Below are positions 1-5,786 of a DNA stretch of 7,624 nt, piece after piece. Under the pieces are notes generated by a model. It worked only from the letters and a program-made list of their open reading frames with translations. It did not search any database and was not told the DNA's origin. How positions within the stretch are numbered: the stretch's first letter is position 1; the number at the start of each line of letters is the position of its first letter. This stretch comes from DASUPK01 sp035456265 (GTDB lineage Bacteria > Actinomycetota > Thermoleophilia > Solirubrobacterales > 70-9), in NCBI GenBank assembly GCA_035456265.1, contig DATIDP010000178.1, forward strand, positions 1-7,624, read 5' to 3'. The translations under genes were made by a program, and so were the position numbers.

Positions 1-1
1 C

Positions 2-364
2 GACCTGGTCGATCGCGGAATCATCCGCGTCCTGGATTTAGCCTTCATCGCCAAGGATGAGGACGGCAAGGTCGCCGGGATCGAGATCAGCGAGATAGCC
101 GATCAGGTCGAGGAGATGAAGGTGTTCGAAGGAGCTTCATCCGGCCTGCTCTCGGACGAGGACACCGCCGACGCCGGCGAGGCGCTCGAGCCCGGCACCT
201 CGGCGGCGCTGCTGGTCTACGAGAACCGCTGGGCGGCGCCGTTCGCCTCCGCCGTGCGCCGTTCGGGTGGCCAGCTTGTCGCCTCGGGCCGTATCCCGGT
301 CCAGGCCCTGCTTGCCGCGCTCGATGCGACGGAGGATGCCGAGGGCGCGGCCGCGTCCTCGTAA
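2..364 (+). CDS. DUF6325 family protein, 3' part
   Basis: The last 120 residues of a protein whose beginning lies left of the window. The visible part starts with DLVDRGIIRVLDLAFIAKDE and continues through an acidic segment (about 31-65), then SAALLVYENRWAAPFASAVR (about 67-86) and a GGQLVASGRIP strand. This pattern matches the small actinobacterial proteins now called DUF6325, which are about 140-150 residues long, so roughly 30 N-terminal residues are missing. The family has no known biochemical function; it is soluble and has no membrane segment here. It is often found beside a SHOCT-domain protein, as it is here: the next gene starts 19 bases after the stop, which suggests one transcript. 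An internal ATG at 116 is not a likely start because the similarity continues upstream to the window edge. Confidence 0.8.
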   Translation, partial: DLVDRGIIRVLDLAFIAKDEDGKVAGIEISEIADQVEEMKVFEGASSGLLSDEDTADAGEALEPGTSAALLVYENRWAAPFASAVRRSGGQLVASGRIPVQALLAALDATEDAEGAAASS

Positions 365-366
365 CG

Positions 367-378
367 ACGAAAGGAGTC
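367..378 (+). promoter_or_regulatory. Ribosome-binding leader of the SHOCT gene
   Basis: The 12-mer ACGAAAGGAGTC contains a strong Shine-Dalgarno core, AAAGGAG, with its end 7 bases before the ATG at 384. It fixes that start in preference to the GTG-type start further upstream at 267, which would overlap the DUF6325 gene. Almost the same 12-mer precedes the next gene, at 657-668. Confidence 0.7.
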
Positions 379-383
379 AAGTC

Positions 384-641
384 ATGCCCCGATTGATCAG
401 AGGAGTTGCACGTACCGCCGTCGTTGCGGGCACTGCGGCTGGGGTGGCCGGTCGGGTTCAGCATCGCCAGCAGCAGCGTTGGGCACAACAGGAATCTGAG
501 CCGGCCCAGGCCGCCGCTCCTGCCCCCGCGGCCGGTGGAGAGGACGCGATGGCGCAGCTCAAGGAGCTCGGTGAGCTGCACGCGAGCGGAGTCCTCACGG
601 ACGAAGAGTTCGCCGCCCAGAAGGCGAAGCTGCTCGGCTAG
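384..641 (+). CDS. SHOCT domain-containing small protein
   Basis: 85 residues. The N-terminus is basic and then rich in Ala, Val, Gly and Thr (RTAVVAGTAAGVAGRV, about 10-25), like a short glycine-zipper or weak membrane helix. It is followed by a Gln/Arg stretch and a low-complexity Ala/Pro linker (about 41-51). The C-terminus, about 55-85 (MAQLKELGELHASGVLTDEE then FAAQKAKLLG), is a typical SHOCT domain: an LxxLxELxxxGxLTxEEFxxxKxxLL helical hairpin. SHOCT domains are small C-terminal modules thought to help in oligomerisation or nucleic-acid or membrane association; the role of this stand-alone form is unknown. It lies between the DUF6325 gene and a small membrane peptide and is probably co-transcribed with both. 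Recognition of the SHOCT module is confident; function is open. Confidence 0.85.
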   Translation: MPRLIRGVARTAVVAGTAAGVAGRVQHRQQQRWAQQESEPAQAAAPAPAAGGEDAMAQLKELGELHASGVLTDEEFAAQKAKLLG

Positions 642-656
642 CCGAGCTACCCCCGA

Positions 657-668
657 ACGAAAGGAATC
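657..668 (+). promoter_or_regulatory. Ribosome-binding leader of the 58-residue membrane peptide
   Basis: ACGAAAGGAATC differs from the leader at 367-378 by one base and ends 3 bases before the ATG at 672. It supports the reality and the start of this very short gene. Confidence 0.6.
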
Positions 669-671
669 GAG

Positions 672-848
672 ATGCTCTGGATCGGACTGGGGATCCTCTA
701 CTTCATCCTGCTGGTCACGCTCGGGATCATGTCCATCAGGAAGGGGCACTGGGTCATGTTCATCATCGGGATCGTCTTCCCGCTGTTCTGGCTGATCGGC
801 GCGTTGATGCCGCCCAAGGGCCAGGCATCGCCGAGGGGCGCCTACTAG
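672..848 (+). CDS. Small two-helix membrane protein
   Basis: 58 residues beginning MLWIGLGILYFILLVTLGIM. Two hydrophobic helices (about 2-20 and 28-46) are joined by a short basic turn, SIRKGHW. The tail, MPPKGQASPRGAY, is polar and basic and probably cytoplasmic. The start is supported by an AAAGGAA leader 6 bases upstream, and the gene follows the SHOCT stop by 30 bases, so it looks like the last gene of a DUF6325-SHOCT-peptide transcript. I do not recognise a named family. Similar small hydrophobic proteins follow SHOCT genes in actinobacteria, but I cannot say whether they are homologous. It could be a partner of the SHOCT protein; that is inference from position only. Confidence 0.7.
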   Translation: MLWIGLGILYFILLVTLGIMSIRKGHWVMFIIGIVFPLFWLIGALMPPKGQASPRGAY

Positions 849-858
849 TAGCCCGCTG

Positions 859-887
859 CTGACCCGGCGCGAGATGCGTCGGGTCAG
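859..887. terminator. Hairpin between convergent genes
   Basis: CTGACCCG at 859-866 pairs perfectly with CGGGTCAG at 880-887. The stem continues inward as GCGC (867-870) with GCGT (876-879), one pair being G-U, giving about 12 pairs around a 5-base loop. It starts 11 bases after the stop of the small membrane peptide and includes the TGA (884-886) of the opposing GAP-like gene. The position suits a two-way transcription terminator. There is no T-tract on either side, as is common in GC-rich actinobacteria, so termination is inferred from place and stem strength. Confidence 0.5.
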
Positions 888-1579
888 AGCAGCTCGATCA
901 ATCCCTTGACGATCAGGAGCACGCCGATCCCCGCCGCCAGCCGAAAGCCGAGCTTGCGGCTGTTGGCGTTGAACCAGGACTTGAAACGGTCGACCGCCTG
1001 CGGGGTCCACTCCGGGGCGATCGTGTAGGCGGCCAGCGGCGCCTCGAGCAGGATCAGCATGATCGCGTTGAAGGCGAGGATCATGCCGACGGTCGCGACG
1101 GTGCTCGCATCCGCATCGGCGATGTGGCTGAGGCCGATCAGGTAGGACGCGCCGGGGAGGGTAAGCAGGGCACCGACGACGAAGGTCGTACGCGAGGTGC
1201 CCTCGCTGAGGGCGCGCTGCCAGCGCGGAGCCCCCTTCGCCTTCTTCGCTTCGGTTCGCCTCCGCCGTCGCTCGGCGAGCCTGCCGTCGGCGCGCGGTTC
1301 GCGCCCCGGTCTGATTGCGAGGGCCACCATCAGCAGGATCGTCCCGAGCGCCAGATCCATCGCCGGACTGAGCGTGGTCTTCGCGGTGCTGGTGGCCGAC
1401 GAAGATCCGTCGAGCGCGAAGACGATCACCATGCCAAGCGTGACACTGGTCATCAGCGCGCCGAGCAGGTAGCCCAGCAGAAGGCGCTTGGGATGGTCGA
1501 GCAGGAGCATCACGGTCGTGGCCCCAAGCAGGGTGGGGTTGAGCGCTGCGGTGAAGGCGAAGAAGAAGGTGCGGTTCAC
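884..1579 (-). CDS. GAP / sulfolipid-1-addressing (SfLAP-like) membrane protein
   Basis: 231 residues with six predicted membrane helices at about 4-26, 32-55, 70-89, 131-150, 161-183 and 211-230. A strongly basic cytoplasmic loop lies at about 90-122 (LAERRRRRTEAKKAKG). The helix-1 pattern AALNPTLLGATTVMLL, the segment LLTLPGASYLIGL (139-151) and the overall LysE-like 3+3 layout match the actinobacterial GAP family. Its mycobacterial members, Sap and Gap, assist export of sulfolipid-1 or glycopeptidolipids. A role in moving a lipid or small solute across the membrane is likely; the substrate is unknown. The start is a GTG at 1577-1579 with no clear Shine-Dalgarno site. No ATG or GTG occurs in frame shortly upstream, and the N-terminus lines up with family members, though it may be a few residues short. 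The gene is divergent from a membrane-protein/lipid-kinase operon, which fits an envelope-lipid context. A plain LysE-type exporter is the main alternative. Confidence 0.75.
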   Translation of the reverse strand: MNRTFFFAFTAALNPTLLGATTVMLLLDHPKRLLLGYLLGALMTSVTLGMVIVFALDGSSSATSTAKTTLSPAMDLALGTILLMVALAIRPGREPRADGRLAERRRRRTEAKKAKGAPRWQRALSEGTSRTTFVVGALLTLPGASYLIGLSHIADADASTVATVGMILAFNAIMLILLEAPLAAYTIAPEWTPQAVDRFKSWFNANSRKLGFRLAAGIGVLLIVKGLIELL

Positions 1580-1618
1580 GTTCGCCGCGGACGCTAGTGC
1601 CCATCGCGCGGGTCGATT

Positions 1619-1635
1619 TCACCCCATCGGGGTGA
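1619..1635. promoter_or_regulatory. Palindrome in a divergent intergenic region (possible operator)
   Basis: TCACCCC-ATC-GGGGTGA is a perfect 7-bp inverted repeat with a 3-base centre. It lies in the 93-base gap between the GAP-like gene (- strand, start 1579) and the DUF7144-type gene (+ strand, start near 1673). A second short pair, GGTC at 1611-1614 and GACC at 1637-1640, flanks it. Such a site could bind a dimeric regulator of both units, or form a small hairpin in either leader. I could not place convincing -35/-10 elements around it. Confidence 0.35.
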
Positions 1636-1672
1636 GGACCGAGCGCGGCAAGTGGGGTTCGCTTCCGCGACC

Positions 1673-2119
1673 ATGGCGTCGGGGACCACGCAGCCGAACA
1701 ACTTCAAGTACACGGCGCGCCCCGCCCTGCCGTCGGGTCTCCCGCTCGTACTGCCCGGCATGTGGGTGCTGCTGATCGGTGGGCTGAATGTCTTCTACGG
1801 GATCTCGGTGATCGCCGGATCGCACATCTTCATCACGACCGCAAGCTGGCTGGTTGGAGATGCTCGCCCCTGGGGCTGGCTGATGGTGACCGTCGGGCTG
1901 GTCCAGATGGGTGCCGCCCCCGCCGTGTGGATGGGCCGAAGGTGGGCGATTTGGATTGGACTGCTCTCCGCCGTATGGCATATGGTCGCGGCGATCATGT
2001 TCGCTCAGGACTACCTGGGTTTCGCGATCGCCCTCCTCGTGCTGGACGCGATCGTGGCCGGCAGTCTCCTCGCCGGAGGTTTCGGTACGCGGTCGAAGCC
2101 AAGCGAGCGCTGGTCCTGA
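1673..2119 (+). CDS. DUF7144-type four-helix membrane protein
   Basis: 148 residues from the ATG at 1673. After a polar N-terminus of about 25 residues come four membrane helices at about 27-49, 67-87, 91-110 and 114-135. Family-like motifs are GMWVLLIGGLNVFYGISVI (29-47), an extracytoplasmic loop, WGWLMVTVGLVQM (67-79) and GRRWAIWIGLL (88-98), followed by a last helix ending in a short basic tail. This is the plan of the actinobacterial DUF7144 membrane proteins (W-G-W-hydrophobic-G-L, then a G-R-x-W-A motif). Function is unknown. An in-frame GTG at 1652 would add seven residues; neither start has a good Shine-Dalgarno site, so the start is uncertain. The stop overlaps the next start as TGATG, implying translational coupling. 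It is the first gene of the four-gene operon and is divergent from the GAP-like gene. Confidence 0.72.
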   Translation: MASGTTQPNNFKYTARPALPSGLPLVLPGMWVLLIGGLNVFYGISVIAGSHIFITTASWLVGDARPWGWLMVTVGLVQMGAAPAVWMGRRWAIWIGLLSAVWHMVAAIMFAQDYLGFAIALLVLDAIVAGSLLAGGFGTRSKPSERWS

Positions 2120-3333
2120 TGGAAACCGGCGGCTCGCGGCCTTCCGCTGGTGCCTCGGGCCCCCCCTCCGGCGGGACCGCCGTGCCGAGGCGGCACCGTG
2201 GCATCGTCATCACTCTCACGATCGTCGCCTCCGTGCTCGCCTTCCTGGCTGTGTTCGCCGTGTGGGCGAACCGCCAACTGCTCGAGACCGATACCTGGAC
2301 CAACACGAGCACCAAGCTGCTCGAGGACCCTGAGATCCGGACGCAGGTGGCGAACACGATGGTCGACACGCTCTACGCGAACGTCGACGTCCAGGCTCAG
2401 CTGCAGCAGGCGCTGCCGCCGCGGCTCCAGCCACTCGCCGGCCCTGCCTCCGCCGGTCTGCGCGAGTTGAGCCTGCGTCTGGCGAACCAGGCGCTCCAGC
2501 GGCCGCGGGTTCAGCAGCTCTGGGAAGACGCCAACCGGACCGCCCAGGAGACCTTGCTGAAGGTGGTGGAGAACGGGGGCAGCGAACCGGTCACCCTCGA
2601 CATCGGCACGATCGTCGACCAGCTCGGCCAGCAGCTCGGGATCGACACCGCGGGCAAGCTCCCCCCGCAGGTCGCCCAGATCCAGATCGCCTCGAACGAA
2701 GACCTCGTCAAGGTCAACGACCTGCTCAACCTCTTGAAGACGCTGGCCTGGGTGCTGACCGTTCTCGCGCTCGCGCTCTTCGGACTGGCCATCTTCCTCG
2801 CGGAGGGCTGGCGACGTGAGGCGCTCCGCGCGGTCGGCTTTGCGTTCATCGCGGTCGGGATCCTCGTGCTGGCCGCACGCAGCCTCGCCGGCAACGTGGT
2901 CGTCAACCAGCTGGCGTCCACGGAGGCCGTCAAGCCCGCGGCAAACGATGCCTGGAGCATCGGGACCTCGCTGTTGAACGACCAGGGCGGTGCCATGATC
3001 TTCTACGGGATCTTCATCGTGCTCGGGGCCTGGCTGGCGGGGCCGACCGGTATCGGGCGGAGCGCCAGGCGCGCGATCACCCCGATCCTCGAGAACCGCG
3101 TGGTCGCGTACTCGACCCTGGCCATCCTGCTCGTGCTCCTTTTCTGGTGGGGACCGACCCCCGGCTTCCATCGGCTCCCCACTGCGCTGCTGTTGGTGGT
3201 CCTGGTCGTTGTCGGCACGGAGTTCCTGCGCCGCCAGGCGATCAAGGACTTCCCTGACCAGAAGTGGGAAGGGGCCACCGAGCGCTGGGGAGCCTCGCTG
3301 CGCTCTCGATTCGGGGGCGGAGCCGACGCCTGA
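2119..3333 (+). CDS. Unrecognised six-helix membrane protein with large extracytoplasmic domain
   Basis: 404 residues. A disordered Gly/Ser/Pro-rich N-terminus (1-27) precedes a first helix at about 28-49. A soluble segment of about 155 residues (50-207) follows, rich in Gln, Leu and Ala and largely helical; it contains ETDTWTNTSTKLLEDPEIRT (56-75), two Gln-Leu heptad-like runs and an acidic, strand-like region at about 155-165. Five further helices lie at about 208-228, 237-255, 290-308, 329-345 and 353-367, and the tail is basic. By the positive-inside rule the large domain should be outside. The xDTWTxTSxxLLxDPxIRxxVA pattern recurs in actinobacterial integral membrane proteins of unknown function; I know no characterised member. 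The ATG at 2119 shares its A with the upstream TGA; the frame is open far upstream, but that part is a shadow of the DUF7144 gene. It is followed after 17 bases by a lipid kinase, suggesting an envelope role. Confidence 0.75.
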   Translation: METGGSRPSAGASGPPSGGTAVPRRHRGIVITLTIVASVLAFLAVFAVWANRQLLETDTWTNTSTKLLEDPEIRTQVANTMVDTLYANVDVQAQLQQALPPRLQPLAGPASAGLRELSLRLANQALQRPRVQQLWEDANRTAQETLLKVVENGGSEPVTLDIGTIVDQLGQQLGIDTAGKLPPQVAQIQIASNEDLVKVNDLLNLLKTLAWVLTVLALALFGLAIFLAEGWRREALRAVGFAFIAVGILVLAARSLAGNVVVNQLASTEAVKPAANDAWSIGTSLLNDQGGAMIFYGIFIVLGAWLAGPTGIGRSARRAITPILENRVVAYSTLAILLVLLFWWGPTPGFHRLPTALLLVVLVVVGTEFLRRQAIKDFPDQKWEGATERWGASLRSRFGGGADA

Positions 3334-3350
3334 GGCGCCGGACCCTGGCG

Positions 3351-4643
3351 ATGACTCAGCGGCGCGGGGCTGCCGTATCGGCTCTTGTGGTCGGCACGCT
3401 CACGCTTCTCCTCGCCCTGGACATCGTCCTCGAGCAGTTTCCCCGCGGCCTTGTCGTGCTCGGCTGCGTGGCCATCGGGCTCGCGGCGGCCTGGTACGGA
3501 TTGCTTCGGCGCGGAGCGCCGAGGGTTGCCGGGATCGGAGTGGCCCTGCTCGCACTTGCGGCGGTCCCGCTGATCCTGATCCTGGATGGCGACCACGTCG
3601 TCGAGGCGGTGCTGATCGGGCTCGGGATCGTCGCGACACCGGCCGCCGCCCGCGCGGCGTTCCGGCACCGAGTGCCGCTGCCCCCGGCAGACCGTCCCGA
3701 GCATCCGGTCCTCTTCTACAACCCGAAGTCGGGGGGTGGCAAGGCGGAGAGGTTCTCGCTCGACGCCGAGGCCAGGTCTCGTGGGATCGAACCGATCGAG
3801 CTGACGCAGGGAACCGACCTTCGTGAACTGGTCCGGGGCGCGGTGGCTCGCGGTGCCGACGGCCTGGCCATGGCCGGTGGGGACGGCTCGCAGGCGATCG
3901 TCGCCGAGATCGCGTCGGAACAGGGGCTGCCCTACGCCTGCATCCCCGCCGGCACGCGCAACCACTTCGCGCTCGATCTCGGGGTCGACCGCGACGATGT
4001 CGTCGGCGCCCTCGACGCCTTCGTGGACGGCGGCGAGCACCGCGTCGACCTCGGCGAGGTGAACGGCCGGGTGTTCGTCAACAACGTCTCGCTGGGCCTG
4101 TACGCCGACGCGGTTCAGAGGCCGGGCTACCGTGAGGCGAAGCTCCGGACTCTGCTCGACACGGTCCCCGAGCTGCTGGGCCCGGAGGGAAGCGGGCTCG
4201 ATCTCTCCTGGCGGGGGCCCGGCGGCCACGAGCATCGCTCGGGTGCCGCAGTGCTGGTCTCGAACAACCGCTATCGGCTCGGCAAGGCCGTGGGATCGGG
4301 CACGCGGCCGCGGATCGACGACGGCCTGCTGGGGATCACCGTCGCGTCCGCGCCGACCGGCCGCGGACAGGGTCGGCTCCTGCAGCGACCGTGGCGTGAG
4401 TGGTCGGCGCGGGAGTTCGAGGTCGATGCCGAGCATCCGGTGGCCGCCGGGATCGACGGCGAGGCGGTCACCCTCGAGCCGCCGCTGCGGTTTCGCATCA
4501 GGCCAGGCGTCCTCTGTGTCCGGATCGCAAGGCAGCATCCCGGCGCATCCCCCTCCGCGGCGGTTCCGGAGAACGGGTGGGAAGGCCTGCGCGAGCTCGC
4601 AAGGATCGCCGCTGGGAGAACGACAACGACGAAGGAGGGTTGA
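3351..4643 (+). CDS. Membrane-anchored diacylglycerol/lipid kinase (YegS/DgkB-like)
   Basis: 430 residues. The N-terminal 105 residues are hydrophobic, with about four helices near 10-27, 33-50, 58-78 and 82-100. A DAGK catalytic domain starts near 118: NPKSGGGKAE (124-133) is the nucleotide-binding loop, GGDGS (176-180) corresponds to the family's GGDGT, and IPAGTRNHFALDLG (198-211) is the actinobacterial form of the substrate/phosphate motif. The C-terminal beta-sandwich half carries NNVSLGLYA (244-252), DDGLLGI (323-329) and GIDGE (367-371). The enzyme should phosphorylate diacylglycerol or a similar lipid alcohol with ATP on the inner membrane face; the exact lipid cannot be read from sequence. 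Classical YegS/DgkB enzymes are soluble and about 300 residues, so the membrane module is an addition. The ATG at 3351 was chosen because the alternative GTG at 3264 would overlap the preceding gene by 70 bases; it has no clear Shine-Dalgarno site. The stop overlaps the amphi-Trp start (TGATG). Confidence 0.88.
   Translation: MTQRRGAAVSALVVGTLTLLLALDIVLEQFPRGLVVLGCVAIGLAAAWYGLLRRGAPRVAGIGVALLALAAVPLILILDGDHVVEAVLIGLGIVATPAAARAAFRHRVPLPPADRPEHPVLFYNPKSGGGKAERFSLDAEARSRGIEPIELTQGTDLRELVRGAVARGADGLAMAGGDGSQAIVAEIASEQGLPYACIPAGTRNHFALDLGVDRDDVVGALDAFVDGGEHRVDLGEVNGRVFVNNVSLGLYADAVQRPGYREAKLRTLLDTVPELLGPEGSGLDLSWRGPGGHEHRSGAAVLVSNNRYRLGKAVGSGTRPRIDDGLLGITVASAPTGRGQGRLLQRPWREWSAREFEVDAEHPVAAGIDGEAVTLEPPLRFRIRPGVLCVRIARQHPGASPSAAVPENGWEGLRELARIAAGRTTTTKEG
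4632..4638 (+). promoter_or_regulatory. Ribosome-binding site of the amphi-Trp gene
   Basis: AAGGAGG ends 5 bases before the ATG at 4643, inside the last codons of the kinase gene. It is the strongest Shine-Dalgarno match in this operon and supports a start that overlaps the kinase stop codon. Confidence 0.65.
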
Positions 4644-4861
4644 TGGACATCCTGGAGATCGAGCAGAAGGAGACGATGTCCCGGGAGGAGGCGGCTGAGC
4701 GACTGCGGAGGTTCGCCGACACCCTGGCGCGGAACAACGACATCGAGTTCGAGCGCGGCGGCATGCACATGAAGGTTCATGTCCCGGACGAGGTCCAGGT
4801 CAAGGTCGAGCTGGAGCTCGAGACGGACGAGCGCGAGCTGGAGATAGAGCTGAGCTGGTGA
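4643..4861 (+). CDS. Amphi-Trp domain-containing protein
   Basis: 72 residues. An N-terminal strand, MDILEIEQKETMSREEAAER (1-20), leads into a helix with the family's SREEAAERLRxFADxL pattern. Next come the strands IEFERGGMHMKVHVPDEV (34-51) and the acidic, alternating VQVKVELELE and ERELEIELSW, ending in the terminal Trp that gives the family its name. Length and pattern match the amphi-Trp family completely. These small proteins are widespread in archaea and actinobacteria; their function is unknown, and the amphipathic strands suggest binding to a partner or a surface. The gene is coupled to the lipid kinase by a TGATG overlap and is the last in the operon. Its stop lies one base from the stop of panB on the other strand. 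Confidence 0.88.
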   Translation: MDILEIEQKETMSREEAAERLRRFADTLARNNDIEFERGGMHMKVHVPDEVQVKVELELETDERELEIELSW

Positions 4862-4870
4862 GCTACCAGT
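4854..4870. terminator. Weak hairpin across two facing stop codons
   Basis: CTGGT (4855-4859) and ACCAG (4865-4869) pair around a 5-base loop, with a possible extra G-T pair at the base. The loop and arms include both stop codons (TGA at 4859-4861 on +, TAG at 4863-4865 on -). It is the only symmetrical element at this convergent junction, but the stem is short and has no T-tract, so a terminator role is doubtful. Confidence 0.2.
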
Positions 4871-5786
4871 CCCAGGGAGTGTCGCTGCCGACCAGGGCCT
4901 CCTCCTCGAGGTAGCGGGCAAACTCCTCGAGCTCCTCCTGCGGGATCGAGTAGGTGTGCTCGTTCTCGTCCGGGAACCGGCGCGCGCGAACCTCCTCGGC
5001 GTAGGTCCGGACGCCCTTGAGCGCCTCCTCGCGCACGTTCGCAAAGCGCTTCACGAACTTCGGCTTGTGCCCGTCGTAGACGCCGAGCAGGTCATGCAGC
5101 ACGAGCACCTGCCCGTCCGTCGCCGGCCCGGCCCCGATCCCGATCACGGGGATCTCCAGCTTCGGCACCAGCGCCTCGGTGACCGCCGCCGGGATCGCCT
5201 CGAAGACGATCGCGAAGCAGCCGACCGACTGGAGCGCGAGGGCCTCCTCCGTGAGCCTCGCGGCCGCCTCGGCGGTGCGGCCCTGGGCCTTGAAGCCGCC
5301 GAGCGCGGTGGCCGTCTGCGGCGTCAGGCCGACGTGTCCCATCACCGGGATGCCGGAGCGAACGATCGCCCTGGCGCGGTCGACCGATGGGCCCCCGCGC
5401 TCGAGCTTGACGGCGGCGCAGCCGGCCTCCTTGACGAAGCGCTGGGCGTTCTCGATCGCCTGCTCGTTCGAGCCCTCGTAGGAGCCGAACGGCAAGTCGC
5501 CGATCAGCAGGGGATGGGAGAGGCCGCGGTGGACCGCGCTCGCCATCATCAGCATCTCCTCCATGCCGACCGGGGTCGTCGCGTCGTAGCCGAGGACGAC
5601 CATCGCCGCGGTGTCGCCGACGAGCACGATCTCGACACCGGCCTCGTCGACGATCTGGGCGGAGGGATAGTCGTAGGCGGTGACCATCACGATCGGGTCC
5701 CCGGCGCGCTTCATCTCGGCCAGCCTCGGCAGCGTCACGGGCTGCCGTTCGTCGGGTGTGGGCTCGTTGATCGGTGCCGTGCTCAC
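4863..5786 (-). CDS. panB: 3-methyl-2-oxobutanoate hydroxymethyltransferase
   Basis: 307 residues, a TIM-barrel enzyme that transfers a hydroxymethyl group from 5,10-methylenetetrahydrofolate to 2-oxoisovalerate, giving ketopantoate, the first step of pantothenate synthesis in the cytoplasm. Motifs in order: MVTAYDYPSAQ (34-44); VGDTAAMVVLGYDATT (56-71) with the first metal-binding Asp; IGDLPFGSYEG (95-105) with the second; AVKLERGG (125-132), where the metal ligand Glu is followed by an extra Arg compared with the usual KLEGG; IPVMGHVGLTPQ (146-157); the catalytic Glu in FEAIP (195-199); and IGIGAGPATDGQVLVLHDLL (215-234). The first 15 residues are poorly conserved, and the length is slightly above the usual 265-285. 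The GTG start at 5784-5786 overlaps the panD-like stop (GTGA) and has an AGGAGG site 7 bases upstream. It is the last gene of the operon. Confidence 0.95.
   Translation of the reverse strand: MSTAPINEPTPDERQPVTLPRLAEMKRAGDPIVMVTAYDYPSAQIVDEAGVEIVLVGDTAAMVVLGYDATTPVGMEEMLMMASAVHRGLSHPLLIGDLPFGSYEGSNEQAIENAQRFVKEAGCAAVKLERGGPSVDRARAIVRSGIPVMGHVGLTPQTATALGGFKAQGRTAEAAARLTEEALALQSVGCFAIVFEAIPAAVTEALVPKLEIPVIGIGAGPATDGQVLVLHDLLGVYDGHKPKFVKRFANVREEALKGVRTYAEEVRARRFPDENEHTYSIPQEELEEFARYLEEEALVGSDTPWDW

Noticed and set aside
87..1622. A 511-residue open frame on the minus strand across the left part of the window
   Set aside because: It overlaps five better-supported genes, its translation is an Arg/Pro/His-rich mixture without domain motifs, and it covers the GAP-like gene in a different frame. 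It is a high-GC shadow frame.
1580..1672. Specific -35/-10 promoter elements for the two divergent genes
   Set aside because: No pair with good matches and proper spacing could be found by eye; naming boxes here would be guesswork.
2011..3171. A 386-residue minus-strand frame opposite the six-helix membrane protein
   Set aside because: The plus-strand frame has clear membrane helices and a coupled start. The minus frame is low-complexity (Glu/Asp/Arg/Gly) and overlaps two real genes.
3876..3890. GGDGS in place of GGDGT in the kinase as a sign of inactivation
   Set aside because: Ser for Thr is a conservative change, and all other DAGK motifs are present, so activity is expected.
3003..4538. 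A 511-residue minus-strand frame opposite the lipid kinase
   Set aside because: It lies antisense to complete DAGK motifs, its composition is Asp/Arg/Pro-rich without recognisable folds, and it has no ribosome-binding site; it is a codon-bias shadow.
5391..5412. KLERGG in PanB, with an extra Arg after the metal-ligand Glu, as a defect
   Set aside because: The Glu ligand and all other catalytic motifs are intact, and the variation falls in a loop. It is probably a lineage feature.
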